A stretch of 46,646 nucleotides of DNA from Treponema sp. (GTDB taxonomy: Bacteria > Spirochaetota > Spirochaetia > Treponematales > Breznakiellaceae), in NCBI GenBank assembly GCA_009787775.1, contig WQSQ01000009.1, forward strand, positions 1 to 46,646, in the 5' to 3' direction. Positions 16,777 to 24,964 of this stretch are shown one piece after another. Every line of letters starts with the position of its first letter. Within the stretch, counting starts at the first letter, position 1. The notes below the pieces were generated by a model that worked only from the letters and a program-made list of their open reading frames with translations, was not told the DNA's origin and made no database searches. The translations under genes and the position numbers were made by a program.

Positions 16777-17655
16777 ATGGTCATGGGTAGAAGCTTTGAC
16801 ATAAACGCAATAAAAGGGATTGCAATTGATCTTGATGGTACTACATTGTTGCCTAACGGGATACTTGGGAAAAGAACAAGAGATTGTTTAAGAAAATTAA
16901 TTTCCAGGGGAATGCATGTAATTATTTCCACAGGAAGAGCGATCGAATCATCGGAAAAGTACCGCAGTGAGATGGGAGCGCAGGGACCGATGGTGTTTTT
17001 TAACGGCGCGGAAATTGCCGACGTCCCTTCAGGGAAAATATTATATACAAATTTAATCGGTATGGATGTTGTAGATTACGGAACCGACATTGCGCGCAAT
17101 TTGAATATACACTATCAGGTTTATATGCCGGCAGGTATTTCACCAGATACGGGAAAAGAAGATGCTAATAAAAAATGGGAATCGCTTTTAATAGATAAAG
17201 ACGATCCTGAAGCGGATAATTATTACAAACACACAGGAATAACACCTGTAATAAAAGATTTAAAAACCGTCGCGGCGTTCCCTGTTAAAGGCTGTATTAA
17301 AGGGATGTTTATCGCAGACCCTTCGTATCATGATGAAATCAGACGCAGGTTAAAAGATCGCTTCGGCGATAAAATCAATATAACAAAAAGTTTTCCTACA
17401 TTTCTTGAGATTCTAAATGCAGGCGTATCAAAAGGCGAAGGATTGAAAATCGCAATGCAGCTCAGAGGGCTTAAACCGCATGAAGTAATTGCTTTTGGCG
17501 ATGAAGAAAATGACTTATCCATGTTTCCTGCCGCCGGTTATGCATGCGCTCCGGAAAACGCCGCTGAAAAAATAAAAAACGTCGCTGATTTCGTTTACGG
17601 CCCCAATACCGAAGAAGGACTGGCATTATATCTGGAAAATGTTTTTAACGTTTGA
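16777..17655 (+). CDS. Cof-type HAD-family sugar phosphatase
   Basis: 292 residues from ATG 16777 (ATG 16783 is equally possible). HAD motif I is IAIDLDGTTL with Asp18 and Asp20; motif II ISTGRA is near residue 51; motif IV is AFGDEENDLSMF. The alpha/beta cap between motifs II and III is of the Cof (class IIB) type. Such enzymes remove phosphate from sugar phosphates or flavin/pyridoxal phosphates. It lies 23 bp before the GH112 gene on the same strand, so it may dephosphorylate a product of that pathway such as a sugar 1-phosphate, which is inference. No ribosome site precedes the start; TATACT at 16771-16776 abuts it. Confidence 0.85.
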   Translation: MVMGRSFDINAIKGIAIDLDGTTLLPNGILGKRTRDCLRKLISRGMHVIISTGRAIESSEKYRSEMGAQGPMVFFNGAEIADVPSGKILYTNLIGMDVVDYGTDIARNLNIHYQVYMPAGISPDTGKEDANKKWESLLIDKDDPEADNYYKHTGITPVIKDLKTVAAFPVKGCIKGMFIADPSYHDEIRRRLKDRFGDKINITKSFPTFLEILNAGVSKGEGLKIAMQLRGLKPHEVIAFGDEENDLSMFPAAGYACAPENAAEKIKNVADFVYGPNTEEGLALYLENVFNV

Positions 17656-17678
17656 TACCTATTATAAAGAGGAATATT

Positions 17679-19868
17679 ATGGGTAATTTCACGCTGCCAG
17701 GCGAGGCAGGATACGAGGTGTTGACCCTAGAACTGGCAAAACGCTGGGCTGCTGATGTTATCCGCGACAGTGACGGCACGACTCTCTCAAAAGAAATTCT
17801 TGAAGCAGGATACGAAATATATTCCACTATATGCCTAATACGTGAACATAACGAATGGATTAAAGAGCATCTGCACACAAGACAGCAAACCTTTCTTTGC
17901 ACACTTCCAAAAACCGCAGCCGGTACAAGTTTAACGTTTCCTTTAATGAATGACTTTTTTAACGAGCAGTTTAAGATAAACGACTCTCCTGACGCAATCA
18001 AGTTCTGGCAGGTATATAACAGAACAGATGATGATCTTGTCCCAAAAAACAAATGGCGGTATAACGCAGCTGACGGTTCTGTCACAGTGGATGCTGATCC
18101 CTGGCGGCAATACACGGTCAGTTTTCTGGCATGGCGCGTATGGGAAGAGATTTCAATGTACAACCATGTTACAAACAACTGGAATAAAGAACACCTGATG
18201 CAGTTAAATCCGTATTATCCTGAAGCTCGTTCCTATTTAAAACAATATATAAAGAAATGGTGCGATAATCATCCTGAAACTTCTGTCGTCAGATTCACTT
18301 CGCTTTTTTACAACTTTGTCTGGATATGGGGATCCGATTCCCGAAACCGCCATTTGTTTACAGACTGGTCAAGTTATGATTTTACCGTAAGCCCTGCCGC
18401 TCTTGATGATTTCGAAAAAGAATACGGATACGCTCTGACAGCAGAAGACTTTGTACAGCAGGGAAAGTACAATGCGGCGCACCGTGTTCCTTCAGTAAAA
18501 AAGCGCAGCTGGATGGATTTTATCTCGCGGTTTGTTCTGGAAGCGTCACGCGAGCTTGTTAATATTGTACACGCAGCAGGAAAAAAAGCGTATGTGTTTT
18601 ATGACGATTGCTGGGTCGGTATGGAACCGTATAACGGTAATTTTAAAAAATACGGATTTGACGGTATTATCAAGTGCGTTTTTTCAGGTTATGAAGTAAG
18701 GTTATGTGCGAATGTTCCGGCTGATGTACATGAAATACGTTTTCATCCGTATTTATTCCCGGTCGGGCTTGGAGGCGCTCCGACGTTTTCACAAGGCGGC
18801 AAACCAGGAGATGATGCCCGCCGTTATTGGATAAACGCAAGACGTGCTCTCCTTCGTCAGAAAATCGAAAGGTGCGGGCTTGGCGGTTACCTGCATCTTG
18901 TAAAAGATTACCCTGATTTTCTTGATGCGATGGACGACATACTTTCAGAATTCCGGCAAATCTACGCATTGCACAATGCGGGTACTCCTTGCGTTTTAAA
19001 GCAAAAAATAGCAATTCTGCATACGTGGGGGGTTCTTCGATCGTGGACACTGTCCGGTCACTTCCATGAAACAAGCCGTCACATACTAATCCATGTGCTT
19101 GAAAGCTTATCAGGGCTTCCTTTCGATTTAAAATTTATCTCTTTTGAAGATATAATTAAAAACTCTCTTTCAGATATTGATGTAATTATTTCTGCCGGAG
19201 AAGCCGGAGATGCATGGAGTGGAGGTATTAATTGGAATGACAGCAATATTGTCCGCAGGATGACAGAATGGGTATATAACGGTGGCACATTTATTGGAAT
19301 AGGAGAACCTTCCGCAGTTGGCGGATATAATACATTTTTAAGAATGGCTCATGTGTTGGGAGTAGATATTGATAAGGGCGAGCGTGCCTGTCATGGCAAA
19401 TGGACATTTGATGTAAATCAAGTTGAGGGACTTATGCCGAATGCTGCTTTAACTGCGCAGGGAGCAGATATTCATACAAGAGAAGGCGTATTTTTAACAG
19501 ACGGAAAAGCGCATGTGTTAAAAGCAATAGGTAATGTCCCCGTACTAACGATAAATGATTTTGGTAAAGGTAAAGGCGTATACATCGCTGACTTTGCTGC
19601 GGCAGGCAGCGGCGCTGTAAACAGCAGCGTAAATCAGCTTTTGACAAGGTTTTTATTAAATTTAATCAATTATGCCACAACAGGCAGTCTTGAAGCTGAA
19701 GGAATTACGGATAACCCATACATTGAATGCGCAGTTTTTCCTGACGCAGGAAAAATTGTTTTTGCAAATAACAGTACGGAAATACGCACAGCATCATGCT
19801 TCTGGAAAAGCAAGAAATACAGCGTAGAAACAGAGCCGGGTAAAATAAAAATACTGGATTTACAATAG
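17679..19868 (+). CDS. GH112 beta-galactoside phosphorylase (lacto-N-biose or galactosyl-rhamnose phosphorylase)
   Basis: 729 residues, the normal GH112 length. The start GNFTLPGEAGYE, then LAKRWAADVIRDSDGTTL (residues 19-36), is the family hallmark. FYDDCWVGMEPYNG (residues 307-320) contains the Asp expected as general acid (Asp310). SGHFHETSRH is also conserved. The fold is a partial TIM barrel with C-terminal beta domains. GH112 enzymes split beta-galactosyl disaccharides with phosphate to alpha-galactose 1-phosphate plus N-acetylhexosamine or L-rhamnose. The acceptor is not decidable here; linkage with a KDG kinase makes galactosyl-rhamnose from pectic rhamnogalacturonan attractive. AAGAGGAA seven bases before ATG 17679 decides the start. 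There is no signal peptide, so it acts inside the cell. Confidence 0.88.
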   Translation: MGNFTLPGEAGYEVLTLELAKRWAADVIRDSDGTTLSKEILEAGYEIYSTICLIREHNEWIKEHLHTRQQTFLCTLPKTAAGTSLTFPLMNDFFNEQFKINDSPDAIKFWQVYNRTDDDLVPKNKWRYNAADGSVTVDADPWRQYTVSFLAWRVWEEISMYNHVTNNWNKEHLMQLNPYYPEARSYLKQYIKKWCDNHPETSVVRFTSLFYNFVWIWGSDSRNRHLFTDWSSYDFTVSPAALDDFEKEYGYALTAEDFVQQGKYNAAHRVPSVKKRSWMDFISRFVLEASRELVNIVHAAGKKAYVFYDDCWVGMEPYNGNFKKYGFDGIIKCVFSGYEVRLCANVPADVHEIRFHPYLFPVGLGGAPTFSQGGKPGDDARRYWINARRALLRQKIERCGLGGYLHLVKDYPDFLDAMDDILSEFRQIYALHNAGTPCVLKQKIAILHTWGVLRSWTLSGHFHETSRHILIHVLESLSGLPFDLKFISFEDIIKNSLSDIDVIISAGEAGDAWSGGINWNDSNIVRRMTEWVYNGGTFIGIGEPSAVGGYNTFLRMAHVLGVDIDKGERACHGKWTFDVNQVEGLMPNAALTAQGADIHTREGVFLTDGKAHVLKAIGNVPVLTINDFGKGKGVYIADFAAAGSGAVNSSVNQLLTRFLLNLINYATTGSLEAEGITDNPYIECAVFPDAGKIVFANNSTEIRTASCFWKSKKYSVETEPGKIKILDLQ

Positions 19869-19884
19869 AATCACTTTACTGCAC

Positions 19885-19913
19885 TGGACATTTTTTTCCA
19901 GGTTAGATATGAT
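19885..19913 (+). promoter_or_regulatory. rpoZ promoter placed for a near-leaderless transcript
   Basis: TGGACA at 19885-19890, 17-bp spacer, TATGAT at 19908-19913: ten of twelve consensus bases at ideal spacing. Transcription would start about 19920-19921, one or two bases before the rpoZ ATG at 19922. No Shine-Dalgarno is present. Confidence 0.55.
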
Positions 19914-19921
19914 AATGTACT

Positions 19922-20119
19922 ATGATATTTCCCTTAAAAGAACTCATCGAATACGATGATAACATGTACGAGATTACCACAGCCGCTTCAAGGAGAGCTT
20001 ATCAGCTTTCATCTGTAATGGAAAAAGACGAAAAAGATGACTACGACGGTAAAATGGTAGCCCTCGCCGCACTTCAGGTATTTACAAAGGAAGTCCAATT
20101 CCGTCTGGAAGCCGAATAA
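19922..20119 (+). CDS. rpoZ: RNA polymerase omega subunit
   Basis: 65 residues. FPLKELIEYDDNMYEITTAASRRAYQLS contains the omega core (NxYEL-type segment, then AASRRAxQL), and ALAALQVFTKEVQFR matches the alpha-helical end seen in spirochaete omega proteins. Omega binds beta-prime and helps RNA polymerase assembly. The start at 19922 must be near right, because the core begins by residue 5. No ribosome site is visible and the promoter lies directly upstream. miaA follows after 16 bp, probably in the same transcript. Confidence 0.85.
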   Translation: MIFPLKELIEYDDNMYEITTAASRRAYQLSSVMEKDEKDDYDGKMVALAALQVFTKEVQFRLEAE

Positions 20120-20135
20120 CCGGTAAACAAACCTG

Positions 20136-21131
20136 TTGGAAACTGACTCACCGCCTGCTGCACCAATTCCTGTATTGATATTGTTTGGTCCTACGGCATC
20201 CGGAAAAACAAACCTGCTTTTAGAACTATTTGCCTCCTCAGATAAACCTCAGGCGGAAATAATATCCGCCGATTCAATGCAGGTTTACCGCGGTATGAAC
20301 ATAGGGACTGCTAAGCCTTCATTTGATGAAAGAAATAAACTCCCTCATCACTTAATTGATATATGCGATCCGCCGCAGCAATTCAACGCGGGAGACTTTG
20401 TCCGCCTTGCTGATATTGCTTGTACAGAAATTGCAAAACGTGGAATACTTCCTGTAGTATCAGGCGGAACAGGGTTTTATCTTAAAAACTTTATTTTGGG
20501 ATTGAATGAGGCTCCTTCTTCGGATAAAGAAATCCGGGAACAATTAAAGAATGAATTGAATAAAAAAGGAATACTCCCGCTTATGAAGGAACTTTCTTCT
20601 TGCGATCCTGTAAGCGCCGGGCGTATACATATTAACGACGAATACCGTCTTCTGCGGGCACTGGAAGTATACCGCTTCTGCGGCAGGCCTTTATCATCAT
20701 TTGAAATTAATACGCCGCAAAAACGAAGCAATTACCGCTTTGTAATCATCGGGCTTTCCTGCTCAAGAGAAGAACTTTACCGCAGGATTAATTTAAGATG
20801 CGAAGAAATGTTTCGTTCGGGACTTGCAGAAGAAGTGCACGCGCTTTATAAGGCGGGATACACTCCTGATGATCCAGGTTTGCGCGCTATCGGTTACAGG
20901 GAATTTTTTATTAAAGAAGTTGATGAAAATTCTGGTACACGCACAAAGTGGCGGCTTTCGCATGATATTGACGGAGTAAAAGCGCTTGTCGCGCAGAACA
21001 GCCGCCGTTACGCAAAACGCCAGACAACTTTCTTTTCGGGGATGCCGTATGTACAGTGGATAGAGGCAATCAACGTAGCAGAAACAATAAAGCATATTAA
21101 AGACATTCTCGCAGAATCTTTTTCAGCGTAA
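20136..21131 (+). CDS. miaA: tRNA dimethylallyltransferase
   Basis: 331 residues. The P-loop FGPTASGKT is at residues 17-25; AEIISADSMQVYRGMNIGTAKP (residues 39-60), the conserved PHHLIDICDP and VSGGTGFYLKNF segments and the AIGYREF block near residue 248 are all MiaA motifs. It adds a dimethylallyl group to A37 of tRNAs reading UNN codons. The start is TTG 20136; no ATG lies before the P-loop, and the next TTGs (20172, 20178) would cut too close to it. It follows rpoZ by 16 bp. A slightly longer insertion (VDENSGTRTKW, near 263-273) lies in the C-terminal part. Confidence 0.93.
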   Translation: METDSPPAAPIPVLILFGPTASGKTNLLLELFASSDKPQAEIISADSMQVYRGMNIGTAKPSFDERNKLPHHLIDICDPPQQFNAGDFVRLADIACTEIAKRGILPVVSGGTGFYLKNFILGLNEAPSSDKEIREQLKNELNKKGILPLMKELSSCDPVSAGRIHINDEYRLLRALEVYRFCGRPLSSFEINTPQKRSNYRFVIIGLSCSREELYRRINLRCEEMFRSGLAEEVHALYKAGYTPDDPGLRAIGYREFFIKEVDENSGTRTKWRLSHDIDGVKALVAQNSRRYAKRQTTFFSGMPYVQWIEAINVAETIKHIKDILAESFSA

Positions 21132-21180
21132 AGGCCTCGGCAATAAGTATAATTTATGATAAAATAATAACAGGAAAAAC

Positions 21181-22461
21181 ATGGCTGACAGCAAAAATAG
21201 AAAGCGTCCTGCTTTTATTGATAACATCTACCGTCCGGATGCCAAGGTCGGACGGTTCTTAAGTATACTGGTACTTTTCGGCATTGCCGTCGGCTTGAAG
21301 CAGGGAGTTCAGAATAATTACCTGTCTGATGTACTGTTCGTAGGCCCGAATGAGCGGGGAATAATTGACGCGTTCAGGGAATTACCGGGGCTTTTATTAA
21401 TTTTTATTTTAGCGCTGATGTACCGGTTTACAGACAGCAGGGTATTTAAAATCGGCACAGCTTTAATGGCCGGCGGAATAGCTGGACTTTTTATCACAGC
21501 CAGCAGCGAAATGCTTTTAATTAAAGTACTGGTTGTGATTTTCATGGTGATTTTCAGCGCCGGAGAGCATATTATAATGCCTGTACGCAGCACAATCGCG
21601 ATGGAACTCGCAAAGCGTGAAAAAACAGGCTCGTCTTTGGGAATAACAACATCGATTAATCAGCTTGGCACTATTGCCGGACTTATTCTTGTAACAGTAA
21701 TATTTTTCTTTTTGGAAAAGAATGGGGTATCAAGAATTGATTTGGCAGGTTACCGGATTGTCCTTGGTCTGGCGGCCGCGCTGATGACATCGGCGGCATT
21801 GGTAGCAGCGGCTTTACAGGAAACTACGCTGAAGGCTCCCAGGCAGCGTCTTTACTTTGCCAAAAAATTTACCAAGTACTACATAATGGAAGTTTTTTAC
21901 GGTTCGCGAAAACAGATTTTCCTTACTTTCGGCCCTTATGTACTTGTCCGTGAGTACGGCACGGACCCTTCGATAATGGCTATGCTTATGGCAATCTGCG
22001 CAGTCTTTGTAATGGTTTGTAGCCCGTTAATCGGAAAGTTAATTGATAAAGTAGGATACAAAGCGGTCATGGTAACGGATACCCTCATCCTGATTGTAGT
22101 CTGCCTGATGTACGGTTTTGCCCACAGACTGTTTGCTCCCGGCATTGCTTTCATTGTTGTCTGCTGCAACTTTATTCTTGATCAAATTATATCAATAGCA
22201 AGTATGGCGAACAACGTCTATGTTCAGCGTATTTCCTCGAACCGCGAAGAAATAACCGCGACTTTATCAACAGGCATTTCAGTTAACCATATTTTCAGCG
22301 TTTTTATAGCTCTCATCGGCGGCTGGATTTGGGAAGCTGCCGGAATTGAAACCCTATTTTCTATCTCTGCTGTCCTTGGACTGGTTAGCAGTATATACGC
22401 AGCAACAATCAAAAAGAGCGAGGAAACACAGGGAATGAAAAGAGAGGAGAGTATAATATAA
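21181..22461 (+). CDS. Major facilitator superfamily transporter
   Basis: 426 residues with about 12 hydrophobic segments and a central charged loop (KAPRQRLYFAKKFTKYY, around residue 220) between two six-helix halves. GKLIDKVGYKAVM is the MFS loop motif in the second half (residues 283-295). ATG 21181 follows AGGAAA at five bases. The substrate is not recognisable; lack of a binding protein implies a secondary carrier in the inner membrane. It lies 49 bp after miaA and 77 bp before the alcohol dehydrogenase. It is distant from the MFS protein at 38026. Confidence 0.8.
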   Translation: MADSKNRKRPAFIDNIYRPDAKVGRFLSILVLFGIAVGLKQGVQNNYLSDVLFVGPNERGIIDAFRELPGLLLIFILALMYRFTDSRVFKIGTALMAGGIAGLFITASSEMLLIKVLVVIFMVIFSAGEHIIMPVRSTIAMELAKREKTGSSLGITTSINQLGTIAGLILVTVIFFFLEKNGVSRIDLAGYRIVLGLAAALMTSAALVAAALQETTLKAPRQRLYFAKKFTKYYIMEVFYGSRKQIFLTFGPYVLVREYGTDPSIMAMLMAICAVFVMVCSPLIGKLIDKVGYKAVMVTDTLILIVVCLMYGFAHRLFAPGIAFIVVCCNFILDQIISIASMANNVYVQRISSNREEITATLSTGISVNHIFSVFIALIGGWIWEAAGIETLFSISAVLGLVSSIYAATIKKSEETQGMKREESII

Positions 22462-22538
22462 GTAAAATAATCTGGTAAAGACACCGGAAACGCGGAGTTT
22501 ATGTTCGTAATCATTTATAATAAATTAAGGAGAGAAAA

Positions 22539-23708
22539 ATGCAAAACTTTACATATTGCAATAAGACAAAAATGATTTTCGGAAAGGGAACGGAAAATCA
22601 GGTTGGAAGCGAAACAGCCCTATATGCAAAACGGATATTGCTGCATCATTCAGGAGGATTTCCTGTCCATTCGGGGCTTATCGGCAAAGTAAAGGAAAGC
22701 TTAAAAAGCGCGGGAGTTGAATTTACTGAACTGGCAGGAGTGCTTCCAAACCCGCGCTTGTCGCTTGTAAAAAAAGGCATTGATATAGTCAGAAATGAAA
22801 AACTGGAACTTATCCTTGCTGTAGGAGGAGGCTCGGCGATTGATTCCGCGAAAGCGATCGCCTTAGGTTCTGTTCATGAATGTGATGTGTGGGAATTTTT
22901 TGAACGCAGAAGAACCCCTGAAAAGGCGCTGCCTGTCGGTTCAATTGTTACTATTCCGGCTGCCGGAAGCGAATCAAGCTTAAGCTGCGTTATAACAAAC
23001 GCAGACGGCCCCTGGAAAAGAGGAGTAAACTCACCGTTTAACCGTCCTGTTTTTGCTATAATGAATCCCGAGCTTACATATTCACTGCCTCCGTACCAGA
23101 GCGCCTGCGGAATAACAGACATGATGGCGCATATCATGGAGCGTTATTTTACAAAAGAGTCTAATGTCGAACTTACAGATGAGCTGTGCGAGGGCGCATT
23201 AAGAACAATTATCCGCAACGCCAGAAAAATATTTACAGGCGGAGAGAACAACTACGACGCAAGAGCGGAGATCATGTGGGCCGGAGCGCTGGCGCATAAC
23301 GGTCTTTTGGATACCGGAAGAACAGGCGACTGGGCAAGCCATGCGCTAGATCATGAACTGTCGGCTCTTTTTGATCTTGCGCACGGCGCGGGACTTGCTA
23401 TCATATTCCCTGCATGGATTAAGTATAACATAAAAGAAGGCACTCCCCGTTTTGCGCGTTTTGCGGCTAAAGTCTGGGGAGTAGACGGCGCATTCTACGA
23501 TTTAGAACAGGCAGCTCTTGAAGGCGTTATGCGCATGGAAAGTTTCTTCCGTTCAATAGGAATGCCGGTGCGATTCAATGAAGCAAATATCGATCCCGCG
23601 AGTATTGCAGAAATGGCAAAGCGCGTCGTCCACTTTGGGCCTATCGGGCAGTACCGCAAGCTGACAGAAAAAGACGCAGAGGCTGTTTACAGACTGGCAG
23701 CGGAGTGA
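22539..23708 (+). CDS. Iron-containing alcohol dehydrogenase (butanol dehydrogenase-like)
   Basis: 389 residues. The NAD(P) site is LAVGGGSAIDSAKAIA (residues 93-108). Metal ligands expected for group III alcohol dehydrogenases are Asp194 and His198 (GITDMMAHIME), His268 (WASHALDHEL) and His282 (DLAHGAGLAI). The start MQNFTYCNKTKMIFGKGTE is typical of YqhD/BdhA-type enzymes, which reduce aldehydes to alcohols with NAD(P)H in fermentation or detoxification. TAAGGAGAG precedes ATG 22539. Its 3' end overlaps the convergent DUF2442 gene by 22 bp. Confidence 0.9.
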   Translation: MQNFTYCNKTKMIFGKGTENQVGSETALYAKRILLHHSGGFPVHSGLIGKVKESLKSAGVEFTELAGVLPNPRLSLVKKGIDIVRNEKLELILAVGGGSAIDSAKAIALGSVHECDVWEFFERRRTPEKALPVGSIVTIPAAGSESSLSCVITNADGPWKRGVNSPFNRPVFAIMNPELTYSLPPYQSACGITDMMAHIMERYFTKESNVELTDELCEGALRTIIRNARKIFTGGENNYDARAEIMWAGALAHNGLLDTGRTGDWASHALDHELSALFDLAHGAGLAIIFPAWIKYNIKEGTPRFARFAAKVWGVDGAFYDLEQAALEGVMRMESFFRSIGMPVRFNEANIDPASIAEMAKRVVHFGPIGQYRKLTEKDAEAVYRLAAE

Positions 23709-24037
23709 CAGAACGAGTTATCGCTGTTATCAGCCAAAGGATCTGCAACAGGCTCATTCTCAAATATGGCAAAAGGGTCGATGTCAATACACTTGTACGG
23801 ATCACGGTTTCCGCCCATATCCCAGGCTGCCGTATCATTAATAACGGTTAATTTATTTCTAAATGTTTGAATGTCCATAAGCGGTTCAAATACAGTATTT
23901 TTTTTTAAAAGAGGTTTAACATCATAAAGCCTAACAGAGCCGTCATTCATATACGCATACACTTCAAAATTATCTGTAGGCAGCGCCTGTAATACACGGG
24001 GGAAAAAATATCTTTTATCCAGCTTTCCGATATTCAT
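23687..24037 (-). CDS. DUF2442-family protein
   Basis: 116 residues. The core (YFFPRVLQALPTDNFEVYAYMNDGSVRLYDVKPLL, then VFEPLMDIQTFRNKLTVINDTAAWDMGG) matches the small DUF2442 fold, whose members read as single-domain proteins often beside DUF4160. Residues 81-116 are an acidic tail. It starts one base after the DUF4160 stop (TAA-C-ATG), so the two are surely cotranscribed. Pairing of DUF4160 with DUF2442 is frequent in bacteria and resembles a toxin-antitoxin arrangement, but function is not established to my knowledge. The end overlaps the alcohol dehydrogenase gene. Confidence 0.8.
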   Translation of the reverse strand: MNIGKLDKRYFFPRVLQALPTDNFEVYAYMNDGSVRLYDVKPLLKKNTVFEPLMDIQTFRNKLTVINDTAAWDMGGNRDPYKCIDIDPFAIFENEPVADPLADNSDNSFCHSAASL

Positions 24038-24038
24038 G

Positions 24039-24299
24039 TTATACCAAAGGGTTTATAGCATTGAGCGGCTTCCCTGCTTTGGACAGTTCCCAATTCTGCA
24101 TTAATTCATCTTTATGAATTTCACACCAGGCAAGAACTAACTTTAATTGCCTGCCTGGAAGAAACCCGCTTTCAATAATACATTCAAGAATTAAAATAAC
24201 CGCTCTATATTCAGCGTATTCAACATGAAAGTGCGGAGAGTTATGATCATCCCAATTCATGGTTATTTTAATTCCATAAAATAAACTGACAGTCGGCAT
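24039..24299 (-). CDS. DUF4160-family protein
   Basis: 86 residues. MPTVSLFYGIKITMNWDDHNSPHFHVEYAEY is the DUF4160 hallmark (the DH-x-PHFH block at residues 18-25 is strongly conserved). The second half (LPGRQLKLVLAWCEIHKDELMQNWELSKAG) is the usual helical part. It is the first gene of a two-gene unit with the DUF2442 gene. The conserved His cluster suggests metal or nucleotide handling, which is inference. The start has no clear Shine-Dalgarno; a stop codon a few codons upstream rules out much extension. Confidence 0.82.
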   Translation of the reverse strand: MPTVSLFYGIKITMNWDDHNSPHFHVEYAEYRAVILILECIIESGFLPGRQLKLVLAWCEIHKDELMQNWELSKAGKPLNAINPLV

Positions 24300-24355
24300 A
24301 AACCAAATGTATCATATCCTCCGGATATTACCAATAGAACAATACGAATATTTGC

Positions 24356-24678
24356 TTATAATTGATCTTCCAATTCTTTTATTGTCTCAAGGCTAAGACC
24401 GGTAATCTTATTAATGAACTCATTTGTAGAACCTTCTGCGAGAAGATTTTTCGCTGTTTGAATACTTGCTTGTTCACGGCCGTGTTCAAGCTCTTCCTCC
24501 AGCTCTTACTCTCGACCTTGTTCAAGTCCCTCTTCGCAGCCCTGTATAATGCCTTTCTTGAATCCGCGCTCCATCTACTCAGGAATAATTCCGGCTTCTG
24601 TAAAAAACCTTCGAATGTTCTTCTTTTGGTTCTCACCGCCATATTCTGCAGCTCCTTAAAAATATCAGGATTGGTGAG
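24356..24678 (-). pseudogene. Broken 3' end of an Rpn-family nuclease gene
   Basis: Reading the minus strand from 24678 gives LTNPDIFKELQNMA. The sequence then continues in another frame as AEYGGENQKKNIRRFF and TEAGIIPE, then stop (TAG), MERGFKKGIIQGCEEGLEQGRE, stop (TAA), and finally ELEEELEHGREQASIQ with the NKITGLSLETIKELEDQL tail to the normal stop at 24356. The Glu/Gly/Arg run and the I-x-x-x-TGLS-x-E-x-IKELE end are the standard C-terminus of Rpn-family proteins. One frameshift plus two nonsense codons and loss of everything upstream of 24678 mark it as a decayed remnant. It breaks off where a palindromic repeat begins (24679). Confidence 0.8.
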
Positions 24679-24709
24679 GCTGTTCCAAAACTTCAGTTTT
24701 TGGAACAGC
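24679..24709. repeat. Palindromic intergenic repeat, copy A
   Basis: GCTGTTCCAAAA at 24679-24690 pairs perfectly with TTTTGGAACAGC at 24698-24709. It begins with the GAGGyTGT motif shared with the copy at 24755. It abuts the truncated Rpn remnant. Confidence 0.7.
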
Positions 24710-24725
24710 TACCTTAGATGTAATA

Positions 24726-24753
24726 GAAAAAGCGGGCTTTAAACCGCTTTTTC
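24726..24753. terminator. Bidirectional intrinsic terminator-like hairpin
   Basis: GAAAAAGCGG at 24726-24735 pairs perfectly with CCGCTTTTTC at 24744-24753 around an eight-base loop, giving a T-run on either strand. No intact gene ends close by on either side, so it may be left from a lost gene. Confidence 0.55.
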
Positions 24754-24754
24754 A

Positions 24755-24796
24755 AGAGGTTGTGACAAAACTAACCTGAGTTTTGGAATCACCTCT
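24755..24796. repeat. Palindromic intergenic repeat, copy B
   Basis: AGAGGTTGTGACAAAACT at 24755-24772 pairs with AGTTTTGGAATCACCTCT at 24779-24796 (14 of 18 positions). The left arm matches the left arm of copy A (GAGG-y-TGT, then CAAAACT). A degenerate relative beginning AAGAGGTTGTTATAA lies at 10721 after the permease gene. Confidence 0.5.
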
Positions 24797-24872
24797 GGCA
24801 TCCAATAATATACTTAAACATGCGCTAAAAGATACTTTTTCAGTGTGGCAAATATTGTATATTACAGGCAAC

Positions 24873-24964
24873 TAACCTATTACAAACCTTTGCACTAGTC
24901 TTGTACAGTCTGTTGTACTAGCCTTGTACAGCCTGTTGTTCTAGCTTTGTACAACATATCGTAG
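24873..24964. repeat. Tandem array of four 23-bp TTGTAC-type units (array 3)
   Basis: Units of 23 bp start at 24873, 24896, 24919 and 24942. The two central units read TAGCCTTGTACAG (or TAGTC), a CCTG or TCTG core, then TTGTAC or TTGTTC. The sequence is clearly related to array 2 at 5987-6126, including outer units drifted to TTACAA. The sequence between 24797 and 24872 shows nothing recognisable. Confidence 0.9.

Noticed and set aside
24362-24742. Plus-strand frame of 126 codons
   Set aside because: It is antisense to the decayed Rpn remnant and crosses the palindrome and terminator; Cys/Leu/Phe-rich composition is typical of an antisense shadow.
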